Origin: Acidobacteriota bacterium
GTDB lineage: Bacteria; Acidobacteriota; Terriglobia; Bryobacterales; Bryobacteraceae
Direction: 5' to 3'
NCBI GenBank assembly: GCA_016213775.1
Contig: JACQZR010000206.1
Coordinates: 1-39,389 of the forward strand
Length of the DNA stretch: 39,389 nucleotides
Shown: one piece after another, positions 15,671 through 25,061 of the stretch
How positions within the stretch are numbered: the first letter of the stretch is position 1
Layout: each line of letters opens with the position of its first letter
Notes under the pieces: generated by a model
Databases searched by the model: none
What the model was told of the DNA's origin: nothing
Seen by the model: only the letters and a program-made list of their open reading frames with translations
Translations under genes and position numbers: made by a program

Positions 15671-16834
15671 ATGAAAATCACCGCCATCAAGACTCTCGTG
15701 GTCAACGCGCGCATGCGCAACTGGATCCTCGTCAAGGTCGAAACCGACAGCCCCGGCTTATACGGTTGGGGCGAAGCCACGCTCGAATGGAAAACCAAGG
15801 GAGTCGTCGGATCCGTCGAAGACCTGTCCGTCCTGTTAATTGGCCAGGACCCGCGCCGCGTGGAACATATCTGGCAGATGATGCATCGCCAATATTTCTG
15901 GCGCGGCGGCATCGTCACCATGACCGCTATGAGCGGCATCGACCAGGCCCTCTGGGACATCATAGGCAAGGAACTCGGCAAGCCTGTCTGCGAACTCCTC
16001 GGTGGCCCCGTCCGTGACCGTCTCCGCCTCTACGATCACCTCGGCGGCGGCCTCATGGAAGACATCTACCAATCCGAGGCGCCCGAGACTTTCGCCGAAC
16101 GCATCCACCTCAGCCTCGAAAAAGGCTTCACCGCCGTCAAGGCGATGCCCATCCCTGTAGCTGAGTTGATCGAGAGCCCGGCCACGCTCCACCGCGCCGC
16201 CCGCTGCGTCGAGGCGATGCGCAATGCCGTCGGCGACAAGATGGACATCATGCTCGATCTCCACGCCCGCACCACTTCCGCCGCCGCTATCCAGTTCGGA
16301 CGCCTCCTCGCTGACTACAACCTCTTCTGGTACGAAGAGCCCTGCTGGCCCGAGCATGTCGATGCGCTCGTCGAGGTGTCACGCGCTCTTCCGTTCCCCG
16401 TCGCGACCGGCGAGCGTCTCGTCGGCCGCTGGGAATTCCGCGAGCTTCTCGAAAAACGCGCCTGCGCCATCATTCAACCCGACGTCAGCCATTGCGGCGG
16501 CATCAGCGAAGCACGCCGCATCGCAGCCATGGCCGAGACGTATTCCATCCCTGTCGCCTGCCACAATCCACAAGGTCCCGTCAGCACCGCGTCGTCCATC
16601 CACATCGGTTTCGCCGTGCCGAATTATCTCATCCAGGAAGTGGTCCGCGCGGATGTCCCCTGGCGCAACGACATCCTCACCGACCCGCTCGACATCGCCC
16701 GCGGCTACGTCGACCCGCCCACCGCACCCGGCCTCGGCATCGACATCAACGAAGCCGAAGCCGCCAAACACCCCTTCGCCCCCGAAGTCACCATGGACTG
16801 TTTCCACCGCGACGGCTCCGTCGCCGACTGGTAG
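15671..16834 (+). CDS. Enolase-superfamily sugar acid dehydratase (galactonate dehydratase-like)
   Basis: A 387-residue mandelate racemase/muconate lactonising enzyme family member. The N-terminal capping domain carries YGWGEATLEWK; the barrel shows the metal ligands in order: MLDLHAR, YEEPCWPEH and TGERLVGR, then QPDVSHCGGISEAR and CHNPQGPVSTA, where the His acts as general base. This pattern is closest to D-galactonate dehydratase-type enzymes, which dehydrate aldonic acids to 2-keto-3-deoxy acids; the exact sugar acid cannot be fixed by eye. No signal peptide, so cytosolic. It follows the receiver-DUF3052 gene by 7 nt. Confidence 0.85.
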   Translation: MKITAIKTLVVNARMRNWILVKVETDSPGLYGWGEATLEWKTKGVVGSVEDLSVLLIGQDPRRVEHIWQMMHRQYFWRGGIVTMTAMSGIDQALWDIIGKELGKPVCELLGGPVRDRLRLYDHLGGGLMEDIYQSEAPETFAERIHLSLEKGFTAVKAMPIPVAELIESPATLHRAARCVEAMRNAVGDKMDIMLDLHARTTSAAAIQFGRLLADYNLFWYEEPCWPEHVDALVEVSRALPFPVATGERLVGRWEFRELLEKRACAIIQPDVSHCGGISEARRIAAMAETYSIPVACHNPQGPVSTASSIHIGFAVPNYLIQEVVRADVPWRNDILTDPLDIARGYVDPPTAPGLGIDINEAEAAKHPFAPEVTMDCFHRDGSVADW

Positions 16835-17010
16835 ATCAAAACAGTGATACCCCGATTCCAATATCGCAAACAACCGCGCAATCTGCGAACGACGCGGAGT
16901 TGGATTACACCGCGGCCGCCTTGTCCCCGTTGGCAATCAGGTGGAATTCGCAACCGCGCCATCCCATAATGTCAGTTTGGACTCTTTGTAGAGTTCCCGC
17001 GGAGGCGTCC

Positions 17011-19455
17011 TTGAAGTACATTGAGATCGAGTACAACAGAGAACTGAAGCCGCTTGAGGCTGTCCTGTCCGGTGTGAAGTACCCAGGTGACTTTTTCGTC
17101 TCCGCCGCCGTGGAGATACCGATGCCAAAAGTAGAGGTCGCTGGTGTTGGAACGCTGTCGTTCCCCATACCTGACACGCAGATCGCGTCGTTGGTGCGGC
17201 GGGCGGATCGGGCGCCTTACGGCCGTGGCGAGGAAACGATCGTCGACACATCCGTCCGCAGCGTATGGCAGATACCTCCCGGGAAGGTCAAAATCAGCGG
17301 CAAATCCTGGGCGGCGAATTTCGAGAACATCCTCTCGAAAGTGACGGCGGGCCTGGGATGTGACGACGCAAGCGTCTTCGCCGAACTTTACAAGTTGCTC
17401 GTCTACGACAGCGGCGGTTTCTTTCTCGCCCACCGGGACACCGAGAAGACCGATGGGATGTTCGGAACTTTAGTTCTGACACTCCCGTCAATGTATCGCG
17501 GTGGTGCAATCCGAATACGCCATGCGGACCGCGAAGTTACAGTCGAGACCGGCGCCGCCGATCCCTCCGTCCTTTTCTGCGTCGCATTCTATGCCGACTG
17601 CGAACACGAGGCTCTGCCGGTGCGCGAAGGCAATCGCGTTTGCCTGGTGTACAACCTGGTTCAGAAGCGCTCAAAGGGCAGGCATAGGATTCTGAAGGCT
17701 CCAGAGTACGAATTCCAGATTACGGAAACCGCCGCAATCCTGGACTCGCTGCAAGCCCCGTCTGCGCCGGCGAAAATCGCGTGGCTCCTCGATCATCAGT
17801 ACAGTCCGGCGGGGCTTTCGTTTTCGGGGTTGAAGGGCGCCGACGCGGCAAGAGCCCGAGTCTTGCTGCAGGCGGCCGCGCGAGCGCAATGCGTTGCCCA
17901 TCTCGGCATCGTCCATATCGGCGAGTCCGGCGGCGCTGAAACGGACGAGGACCTCTACTACAGATCGCGCCGCCATCGTTACCGGAGCTACCAACCTGAA
18001 GACGACGAGGAAGACGAGGAAGAAGACGAGGATGACAACGGTGAAGACATCAGCTTCACGCCCGTCTCGGTTGACGATACCTGGCAATACGTGGACGGAT
18101 GGCGAGACACCGAGGATCGTGCCGTCAAGTTTGGCCGCGTCCCTCTTGCCGCCGGCGAGCTCCTCCCCGATGGCGCGCTCGACGGCGAGGCTCCGGACGA
18201 GAAACGGCTGACGGAGGCTTCCGGCAATGAAGGCGCAACATACGAGCGGTCGTATCATCGGGCGGCGCTCGTCATCTGGAGGCGGGACCGCACGGCGGAC
18301 GTTCTGCTTCAGGCTGGAGTTGTTGTCGCCCTGCCTTATGTAAGGCGCTTGGCTGCCGGCGGCAAGCGCGCGCGGCCAGAAGCCATAGCAGTAGCGGAAC
18401 GCATACTGGATGCATGGCCCGCTGATGCACACCGTTGGGACAGTTTCTCCTTCTCGATCGGTAGAGCGTCGCCGGGACCATCCGAGCGGATGGAGATGAT
18501 TGACGTCCTGGTGAGGCTGAACGCTCCGGCCTTGCTTGAGCGGTTCCTGAGGGGGCCCGTAACATCGAGCTACGACGGCTCTGAGAACACGACCCTGTTT
18601 GCCTCCGTAAGCCTGCTCGAAGACGCGTGCGCCGCCTCGGTTCTTTCTGCTCTGGTGTTGGCGCGAATGGCGGCCCGCACGAACGAGTGCGCCGGCCTTC
18701 TGCTGATGCTTGCCAATGATCCCTCGCCGTCTTTTCAGGAAGTCGCGGAGGCCGCCGTTGCCGGCCTTGATGGCATCGGAATACGCGATGAAAGATCCGA
18801 AGCCCGCGGGTGGGAGTGGAGAGAGAAGCATCCACTGGTCCCCCAATTCATCGAAAACCTGCTCCGCGGTCTACAACGTTTCGCGGGCGGGATGTTGTGC
18901 GGCACTGCCGCTGAGAAGATCGCCTCGCGCCCCGGCATTTTCAGTCCCGTAACGCTGGTTGTGCCCGCGATCGAACGTATCTGTTTGGGGCGTAAAAAGG
19001 TGACAGCGGCGGTCGACAGCGCGGTTCAGCGCCTGTGGACTGGCGCGGCGGAGTTTCTGCTCGCGCGCAGCGAGGTTCCTCCTGCGCCGCCATCGGATTG
19101 GCGTTTGGATGTCGAACTCTCCTGTTCTTGTCCCGATTGCCGCGAGCTTCAAGCCTTCGCCCGTAACCCCGCCGAGCATGTTCATCGTTTTCGTGTCAGG
19201 CAAGATCGGCGGCGCCACCTACATCGCGTGATCGAAGGGCACCATCTCGACATGACCCACGTAACTGACCGCGTGGGTTCGCCCCAAACGCTGGTTTGTA
19301 CGAAGGACCGCCGCACCTTCCACCGGCGCGTCAAGCAATACCAGGATGAGATCGCCGCCATGCAGACGCTCGTGAAACTGGCGCACAAATCCGGCAGCGC
19401 CGCCTTGGCGGCTAGGATGGACGCGGCCGTGAAGCTTGCCGCTGATCTGAAGTAG
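17011..19455 (+). CDS. Large 2-oxoglutarate/Fe(II) oxygenase with acidic linker
   Basis: An 814-residue protein. The N-terminal 215 residues hold a prolyl-hydroxylase-like 2OG-Fe(II) domain: VYDSGGFFLAHRDTEKTDGM (His141 and Asp143 as metal ligands), FGTLVLTLPSMYRGG, then DCEHEALPV (His199) and GNRVCLVYNL (Arg209 for 2-oxoglutarate). A highly acidic stretch (about residues 330-348) follows, then a long helical region, and a C-terminal CSCPDCRELQAF cluster that may bind zinc. I recall this arrangement in fungal and a few bacterial proteins. TTG 17011 is preferred for its GGAGG 5 nt upstream; ATG 16969 would add 14 residues but has no ribosome site. Codon choice is less C-biased than in flanking genes, suggesting acquisition. 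The substrate is unknown. Confidence 0.8.
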   Translation: MKYIEIEYNRELKPLEAVLSGVKYPGDFFVSAAVEIPMPKVEVAGVGTLSFPIPDTQIASLVRRADRAPYGRGEETIVDTSVRSVWQIPPGKVKISGKSWAANFENILSKVTAGLGCDDASVFAELYKLLVYDSGGFFLAHRDTEKTDGMFGTLVLTLPSMYRGGAIRIRHADREVTVETGAADPSVLFCVAFYADCEHEALPVREGNRVCLVYNLVQKRSKGRHRILKAPEYEFQITETAAILDSLQAPSAPAKIAWLLDHQYSPAGLSFSGLKGADAARARVLLQAAARAQCVAHLGIVHIGESGGAETDEDLYYRSRRHRYRSYQPEDDEEDEEEDEDDNGEDISFTPVSVDDTWQYVDGWRDTEDRAVKFGRVPLAAGELLPDGALDGEAPDEKRLTEASGNEGATYERSYHRAALVIWRRDRTADVLLQAGVVVALPYVRRLAAGGKRARPEAIAVAERILDAWPADAHRWDSFSFSIGRASPGPSERMEMIDVLVRLNAPALLERFLRGPVTSSYDGSENTTLFASVSLLEDACAASVLSALVLARMAARTNECAGLLLMLANDPSPSFQEVAEAAVAGLDGIGIRDERSEARGWEWREKHPLVPQFIENLLRGLQRFAGGMLCGTAAEKIASRPGIFSPVTLVVPAIERICLGRKKVTAAVDSAVQRLWTGAAEFLLARSEVPPAPPSDWRLDVELSCSCPDCRELQAFARNPAEHVHRFRVRQDRRRHLHRVIEGHHLDMTHVTDRVGSPQTLVCTKDRRTFHRRVKQYQDEIAAMQTLVKLAHKSGSAALAARMDAAVKLAADLK

Positions 19456-19473
19456 ATAGGACCGCCCGTCGAT

Positions 19474-20348
19474 ATGACCCGATCGAGATACTCTACCTGC
19501 ACGCTCGCTGGTGAAGGGGTCGTCCCATGGCTCGCCTGTGCTGGAGAACTAGCCTACTCCCCCCAGTCCCCGCCGGAAAGGGACTACTTTTTTCAGTATT
19601 CCTGGGTTGTTCCGGGAGTACTTCGCGCCGGTTCGAGGGAGCGGCGGCATTTCTGGTTCGGCGGTTCCTCTAAGGATTGTCCGGAAGTGAGACTGCTCTT
19701 CACCTTCTGGAATAGAGCCAGACACGGCGAATTTGATGCCCTGTATGTATCAAATGGAATGGCTACGGAGAGTGTAACAGCACTAATGGCAGTCTACCGC
19801 CATCCGGACCCGTCTCCTTCCGCGAGAGAACGTCTGATCTTCATTCAGCACGGCAGCTATCTGATCGCGGATATCAAGTCGCAACCCTATATCGATCGCG
19901 GCGAGGCCGTCTCTATAGAGGTATTCACAATGCCGGGGTGTTTTCCTTCCACAGGCTGTCTACCGCGGACGTCCGGTTGCGTTTGATGAGGGTTCACGCC
20001 CGAAGCCTGCGCGATTCCGTCGCATCATTCAACGCCGTGCACTGCAATGTGTCAAGGACAGAAACGGAATGCTTCAATGACCGTAGCTTCACGCTTGGCG
20101 ACCTCTGCATGCAGGAAGGCCTCGAACCGGCACCTCCCATCAAATCTTTGCTCTACTCCGCGTACACGCTTGAGGAATGGTGCGCCGCCAGAAAGTTCGG
20201 ACCCAATTACGTGAAATTCCGAACCCCACTGACGAACATTCGCATCACGACCTTCGTGTGTAACGAAGCCGAGGTCAAGGTGGTTGACCCCAACAAACTC
20301 GAGATCATCGAGGCGGTCGGCTGCAAGGTCGGCGAAGTGTGCATCTAA
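19474..20348 (+). pseudogene. Unknown gene interrupted by a frameshift
   Basis: Two overlapping frames appear to be one gene: 19474-19986 (170 codons) and a second from about 19932 to 20348. The first frame makes sense through GEAVSIEVFTM and then degenerates into a Cys/Pro-rich tail, while the second continues with VFSFHRLSTADVRLRLMRVH, with a switch near GCCGGGGTG (19932-19940). Joined, they would give about 290 residues. Visible text includes RRHFWFGGSSKDC, LLFTFWNRARHGEFDALYVS and LYSAYTLEEWCAARKFGPNY. No family is recognised. It starts 18 nt after the oxygenase gene and shares its codon style. Sequencing error, true decay and programmed slippage on GGGG are all possible. Confidence 0.6.
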
Positions 20349-20420
20349 TCTACAAATGAGCGAAACTCACGCCGTGCCCATTTCCCAAGTATCATATCCA
20401 GAGCAATCAAAGGAGCCGCT

Positions 20421-21692
20421 ATGAACCGCCGTCACTTCCTCCTCGGATCCGCCACTCTCCCCCTCGGCCGCAAGGCCATCGCCGCGAGCGACAGAATCAA
20501 CCTCGCCATCATCGGCATCCGGGGCCGCGGACGCGCCATCGCCGGCGCCATCGCGGGCATGCCCCAAGCCAACATCGCCGCACTCTGCGACGTCGATGAA
20601 ACAGTCTACTCGCGGACTCTCCAAGCCGTCCAGGAGAAGAACAACTCCAAGCCCCCGCTGGTAAAGGACCTCCGCCGCGTCCTTGACGACAAATCCATCG
20701 ACGCCGTCGCCATCGCCACTCCGGACCACTGGCACGGCCCCGCAACCCTCCTCGCCTGTGCCGCCGGCAAGGACGTGTATGTGGAGAAGCCCGCCTCGCA
20801 CAACCTCCGCGAAGGACGCCTCATGGTCGAAGCCGCCCGACGCCACAACCGCGTCGTCCAGCTCGGCACGCAAGGCCGCAGCCGCCCCTCCACCGTCCGC
20901 GCCATCGAGCGCATCCGCGCCGGCGCAATCGGCAAAGTGGTAATGGCCAAAGCCTGGGACGTCCAGCTCCGCGACGACATCGGCCACAAGAACGACGGCC
21001 CGGTCCCCGCCGGCCTCGACTACGACACCTGGACCGGCCCCGCCCTCATGCTCCCCTTCAACGAAAACCGTTTCCACTACAAATGGCACTGGCATTGGAA
21101 CTACGGCACCGGCGACATGGGAAACGACGGAGTCCACCAGATGGACATCGCCCGCTGGGCCCTCGGCGTTGACGTGCCAACAAAGATCAGTGGCATGGGG
21201 AAAAAACTCTTCTTCGACGACGATCAGCAAACCCCCGACACCGCCAACATCACCTACGACTACGGCGACAGAGCATTGATGTTCGAAATGCGCATCTGGA
21301 ATCCCTACGGCATGCAGGATATGGAAAACGGCGTTGCCGTCTACGGCTCCACCGGCTGGATGCAGATCGGCAAGATCAACCGCACCTGGGGCTACCGCAT
21401 TTTCGATAAAGCAGGCAAGCTGATCGACGATCAGTCCGACGGCCGCGACGGCAACGAGGTCCATCACTTTCAGAACTTCTTCGATTGCATCCGCTCGCGC
21501 AAGCGCCCCAACGCCGACATCGAAACCGGACACAAGTCCACCATGCTCTGCCACCTCGGCAACATCGTCGCCCGCACTGGCCGCAACCTGCAGTTCCACT
21601 CCGGCAGCGAGACCCTCGTCAACGACGCCGACGCCAACAGGTTTCTGCGCCGCGAATACCGCAAACACTGGTCCACTCCCAAGGGAGCCTGA
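20421..21692 (+). CDS. Gfo/Idh/MocA-family oxidoreductase, Tat-exported
   Basis: A 423-residue protein with a twin-Arg leader (MNRRHFLLGSATLPLG) and an NAD(P)-binding domain starting INLAIIGIRGRGRAIAGAI. The family signatures IATPDHWHGPATLLACAAG and VYVEKPASHN (the EKP motif) are present, and GNDGVHQMDIARWAL carries the catalytic His in the C-terminal alpha/beta domain. Such enzymes oxidise or epimerise sugar-like substrates; many Tat-exported ones occur in Planctomycetes and Acidobacteriota. ATG 20421 has AAAGGAG upstream. The PmoA-like gene follows after 2 nt, so the two proteins probably act on the same compound. Confidence 0.9.
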   Translation: MNRRHFLLGSATLPLGRKAIAASDRINLAIIGIRGRGRAIAGAIAGMPQANIAALCDVDETVYSRTLQAVQEKNNSKPPLVKDLRRVLDDKSIDAVAIATPDHWHGPATLLACAAGKDVYVEKPASHNLREGRLMVEAARRHNRVVQLGTQGRSRPSTVRAIERIRAGAIGKVVMAKAWDVQLRDDIGHKNDGPVPAGLDYDTWTGPALMLPFNENRFHYKWHWHWNYGTGDMGNDGVHQMDIARWALGVDVPTKISGMGKKLFFDDDQQTPDTANITYDYGDRALMFEMRIWNPYGMQDMENGVAVYGSTGWMQIGKINRTWGYRIFDKAGKLIDDQSDGRDGNEVHHFQNFFDCIRSRKRPNADIETGHKSTMLCHLGNIVARTGRNLQFHSGSETLVNDADANRFLRREYRKHWSTPKGA

Positions 21693-21694
21693 CC

Positions 21695-22663
21695 ATGAAA
21701 CGCCGCAACTTCCTGCTCGCTTCCGCAGCCCCACTGCTGCATGCCGCCGGCGATGACTTCGCCGTCCGTTGGGAAACCGGCCGCGTCGATGTGCTCTGGT
21801 CCAAAACCGGTGAGCTCTTCACCAGCTTCCACTGCGGCGACAAATGGAACAAGCCGTTTCTCTATCCGCTCAAATCTCCCAGCGGAGTGGTGATGTCTCG
21901 CGGCTGGCCAGTCGATCCGCGCCCCGGCGAAACCAACGACCACGTCTGGCAGCGCGGCATCTACTGGGGCCACGGCGACATCAACAAGCACGATTTCTGG
22001 AGAGAGCAGGGAAGAGACAAGACCAGCATTCTCGCTCTGGATGGTCCGCCCAAGGTTAGCACCGCTCGCAGCGCGGCATCCATCTCCGCGCGCTTTCATC
22101 TGCGCAGCCCCAACGCGGACCTTGGGTCTGTACAGCAAAACTATACACTCGCCTATATAGCCGAGCGTGTCTGGATCATGGCCACCATCACCGTGAATGC
22201 CGGCAAAGGCATCCCACTCACCTTCGGCGACAGTGACGATGGCGGCTTTGCAGTCCGTCTCTCCGACGATTTCCGCCAGGACCGCGGCGCCGTCCTCGTC
22301 AACTCCGACGGCCTCCAGAAGACCGAGAACATCTGGGGCAAGCCCGCCAAATGGGTCGACTACTCCACCAACGTCAACGGAAAACCCTGCGGTGTTACGG
22401 TAATGGATCACCCCTCCAACTTCCGCCACCCCGTCGAATGGCACGCCCGCGGCTACGGTCTCTTCTCCGCCAATCCCTTCGCATCCCGTAGCTTCGCCAA
22501 AGGCAAGGATCCCACCAAGGACGGCACGTACACTCTGCCCGCCGGCAAGCAACTCCGCTTCCTCTACCGCGTGATCCTCCACGACGGCATCGCCGACCCC
22601 GTCGCCACCCACCGCCTCTACGCCCGGTTCGCGGCAGCCGGCCCGCAGGACGCGAAGATTTAG
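21695..22663 (+). CDS. PmoA-like protein (DUF6807), exported
   Basis: A 322-residue protein with a twin-Arg-like leader (MKRRNFLLASAAPLLHAAG). Family blocks are HCGDKWNKPFLYPLKSPSG, RGWPVDPRPGETNDH and RGIYWGHGDINKHDFW, then VTVMDHPSNFRHPVEWHARG and SANPFASRSF. This is the DUF6807 family, often labelled 'methane oxygenase PmoA' although there is no evidence that it oxidises methane; it commonly accompanies Gfo/Idh oxidoreductases. A carbohydrate-related periplasmic role is inferred. ATG 21695 lies 2 nt after the preceding stop with AAGGGAG upstream; the longer open frame into the previous gene is a shadow. Confidence 0.85.
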   Translation: MKRRNFLLASAAPLLHAAGDDFAVRWETGRVDVLWSKTGELFTSFHCGDKWNKPFLYPLKSPSGVVMSRGWPVDPRPGETNDHVWQRGIYWGHGDINKHDFWREQGRDKTSILALDGPPKVSTARSAASISARFHLRSPNADLGSVQQNYTLAYIAERVWIMATITVNAGKGIPLTFGDSDDGGFAVRLSDDFRQDRGAVLVNSDGLQKTENIWGKPAKWVDYSTNVNGKPCGVTVMDHPSNFRHPVEWHARGYGLFSANPFASRSFAKGKDPTKDGTYTLPAGKQLRFLYRVILHDGIADPVATHRLYARFAAAGPQDAKI

Positions 22664-22683
22664 GCTGGTACCCCACACCCACT

Positions 22684-22699
22684 CACCACGCCAGACTCC
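22684..22699. repeat. Fragment of the dispersed ~148-bp element
   Basis: The 16-mer CACCACGCCAGACTCC is identical to the core of copies at 9155-9302 and 33565-33714. The following 60 nt (a CATCACTG-like block near 22754-22762) recall the other end of the element in rearranged form, so this is probably a decayed copy between the PmoA-like gene and trmFO. Confidence 0.5.
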
Positions 22700-22835
22700 A
22701 CCCCAACCGGGCAGGACCGGTTCAACCTCTTGTCCATTTGCCCTATCACTGCTCATCACTGTTAATCGGTGGCCATTAGCTCCGTTTTCCGTCGCCAGAT
22801 TCGCACGCCCAGCCCACAAGACGCACAATAGTAGG

Positions 22836-24170
22836 TTGGACTCAACCATCCACATTCTCGGCGGCGGACTCGCCGGATGCGAAGCCGCCTTTCAAATCGC
22901 CCGTGCCGGCCTCTCCGCCGTGCTGTATGAAATGCGCCCGGCAGCCAACACACCCGCACACAAGACCGATCGCCTCGCCGAACTCGTCTGCAGCAACTCC
23001 CTCAAGAGCGAGACCCGCAACACCGCTCCATGGCTCCTGAAGGAAGAGCTCCGCCGCGCCGGCTCCGGACTCCTCTCCGCAGCCGAAACCGCGCGCGTCC
23101 CCGGCGGCCAGGCACTCACCGTCGATCGCACCCTCTTCGCCCAAGAAGTCACCAGCCGCATCCACGCCCTCCCCCAAATCGAAGTCCGCCGCGAAGAGGT
23201 TCACGCCCTCCCATCCGATGGCATCGTGATAGTCGCCACTGGCCCGCTCACCTCCGACGCTCTCGCTACTGACATCGCACGCATTACAGGCTCCGGCCGC
23301 CTCTACTTCTACGACAGCATCAGCCCCATCGTCGATGCCGAAACCGTCGACTACTCCATCGCCTTCCGCGCCTCCCGCTACGGCAAGTCAATCGACTCCA
23401 CCGACGACTACGTCAACTGCCCCTTCACCAGCGAGCAATACGACGCCTTCCTCGATGCCCTCCTGGAGGCCCGGAAGCACACGCCCCACATCCCCGATGA
23501 CGTGCCCTATTTCGAAGCCTGCCTGCCCATTGAGGAAATCGCCCGACGCGGACGCGACACCCTCCGCTTTGGACCCATGAAGCCCGTCGGCCTTACTGAT
23601 CCGCGCACCGGCCGCTGGCCCTACGCCGCCGTGCAACTCCGCCAGGAGACAGCCCGCGCCGACAGCTACAACCTCGTCGGCTTTCAAAACTATCTCAAAT
23701 ACCCAGATCAGAAGCGCGTCTTCCGCATGATCCCCGGCCTCGAGAACGCCGAATTCCTCCGCTACGGCCAGATCCACCGCAACACCTACATCAACGCTCC
23801 GTCACTGTTGAGTGCCACATTACAGTTGAAACAGGACCCACGTGTCTTCTTCGCGGGCCAGATCTCCGGAGTCGAAGGCTACGTCGAATCCATCGCCACT
23901 GGCCTCATCGCAGGCCGCCTCGCCGCTGCTCTTGCCCTCAGCCAGGATGTCGCCCCTCTCCCGCGCGAAACGGCGCTCGGCTCCCTCTGCCACTACATCT
24001 CCCACGCCGAAGCGAAAAACTACCAGCCCGCCAACATCACCTTCGACCTGCTGCCGAAACTCGACGACGCCACCGCGCGCCGCTTCCGCAGCGACAAGAA
24101 GGCTCGTCACGCCGAAGTCTGCCGCATCGCGCTCGAAAAGCTGGAGGGATACCTGAGTGTTGCTGTCTGA
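22836..24170 (+). CDS. trmFO: Methylenetetrahydrofolate-tRNA (uracil-5-)-methyltransferase
   Basis: A 444-residue flavoenzyme that forms 5-methyluridine-54 in the T-loop of tRNA from methylene-tetrahydrofolate and FADH2. The FAD-binding HILGGGLAGCEAAFQIA is at residues 6-22; the catalytic cysteine lies in ELVCSNSLKSE (about residue 52) and a second conserved cysteine in YVNCPF. The family motifs PGGQALTVDR, FGPMKPVGL, FQNYLKYPDQKRVFRMIPG and GQISGVEGYVES are all present. The start is TTG 22836, which places the first residues as in homologues. It is cytosolic. The stop overlaps the recombinase gene by 14 nt. Confidence 0.95.
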   Translation: MDSTIHILGGGLAGCEAAFQIARAGLSAVLYEMRPAANTPAHKTDRLAELVCSNSLKSETRNTAPWLLKEELRRAGSGLLSAAETARVPGGQALTVDRTLFAQEVTSRIHALPQIEVRREEVHALPSDGIVIVATGPLTSDALATDIARITGSGRLYFYDSISPIVDAETVDYSIAFRASRYGKSIDSTDDYVNCPFTSEQYDAFLDALLEARKHTPHIPDDVPYFEACLPIEEIARRGRDTLRFGPMKPVGLTDPRTGRWPYAAVQLRQETARADSYNLVGFQNYLKYPDQKRVFRMIPGLENAEFLRYGQIHRNTYINAPSLLSATLQLKQDPRVFFAGQISGVEGYVESIATGLIAGRLAAALALSQDVAPLPRETALGSLCHYISHAEAKNYQPANITFDLLPKLDDATARRFRSDKKARHAEVCRIALEKLEGYLSVAV

Positions 24171-25047
24171 AGCATCCCGCCGCTTCCTCGAAGACCTGGC
24201 CCGCGCTAACGCCTCCGAACACACGCTCCGCGGCTACTCCAACGACCTCGCTCAATTTCAGGAATACTTCGCCCGCGCCGCTGAACCCGACGTCACCACC
24301 ATGACCGCCGTCGATCTCCGCGAATGGCTCGGTCACCTCTACCATCTTCGCCTCACCACCGTCAGCATGCGCCGAAAGCTCGCCGCCATCCGGTCACTCT
24401 TCCGGTTCCTGCATACCCGCGGCATCGTGCGCATGAACATCGCCAAGCTCATCCGCACCCCAAAAGCCCCGCAGCGCCTCCCGCAAGTGCCCAGCGAAGA
24501 ACAGACCAACGACTTGCTCGACCGCGCCGCCAAGGGCGAACTCGACCGCCCACACCTCAAGCGCGACATGGTGATCCTCGAGCTCCTCTATGGCTGCGGC
24601 ATCCGAGTGGGCGAGCTCTGCAGTCTCGACCTCACCGACATCGATTTCACCGACCATTGGATCCGCGTCAAAGGGAAGGGAAGGAAGGAACGTCAGGTCC
24701 CATACGGCAGGAAAGCCGCGTCAGCATTGCAATTATGGCTCCCCGAGCGCAACGCCGCCCCCACAGTTCCCGCACTGGTAGTCGGCGCTCGCGGCCAGCG
24801 AATCAACCCCCGCGAAGTTCGCCGCATCGTGAAGTTCTACGCCATCGCCTTCTCCGGCGACGACTCGCTTCATCCCCACACGCTCCGTCACGCTTTCGCC
24901 ACCCACCTGTTGCGCGACGGCGCAGACCTCCGCGCAATCCAGGAACTCCTGGGACACGCACAACTCTCCACCACGCAAAAATACACCCAGGTGTCGTTGC
25001 AGGATCTAATGTCGGTGTACGACAAGTCCCACCGCAAAGCGAAATGA
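24157..25047 (+). CDS. xerC: Tyrosine recombinase of the XerC/XerD type
   Basis: A 296-residue recombinase of normal Xer length. The N-terminal SAM-like core-binding domain (about 1-90) is followed by the catalytic domain with the full set of active-site residues: Arg150 (GCGIRVGEL), Lys174 (KGKGRKE), His241 and Arg244 (HTLRHAFATH), His267 (LGHAQLS) and Tyr276 (QKYTQV). Its cellular role would be dimer resolution at dif with FtsK; XerC versus XerD cannot be settled by eye, though the trmFO-xerC order is familiar. The start is GTG 24157, overlapping trmFO, so translation is coupled. Confidence 0.92.
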   Translation: MLLSEASRRFLEDLARANASEHTLRGYSNDLAQFQEYFARAAEPDVTTMTAVDLREWLGHLYHLRLTTVSMRRKLAAIRSLFRFLHTRGIVRMNIAKLIRTPKAPQRLPQVPSEEQTNDLLDRAAKGELDRPHLKRDMVILELLYGCGIRVGELCSLDLTDIDFTDHWIRVKGKGRKERQVPYGRKAASALQLWLPERNAAPTVPALVVGARGQRINPREVRRIVKFYAIAFSGDDSLHPHTLRHAFATHLLRDGADLRAIQELLGHAQLSTTQKYTQVSLQDLMSVYDKSHRKAK

Positions 25048-25061
25048 ATTCCCGCGCCGGC

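Noticed and set aside
16492-16968. Upstream extension of the oxygenase frame through the dehydratase gene
   Set aside because: The extension lies in a wrong frame of a clearly coding gene and is Arg/His/Pro-rich; the real start is at 17011 or 16969.
20367-21734. 455-codon minus-strand frame opposite the Gfo/Idh/MocA gene
   Set aside because: Pure shadow frame of a gene with EKP and Rossmann motifs; low-complexity composition and no domain.
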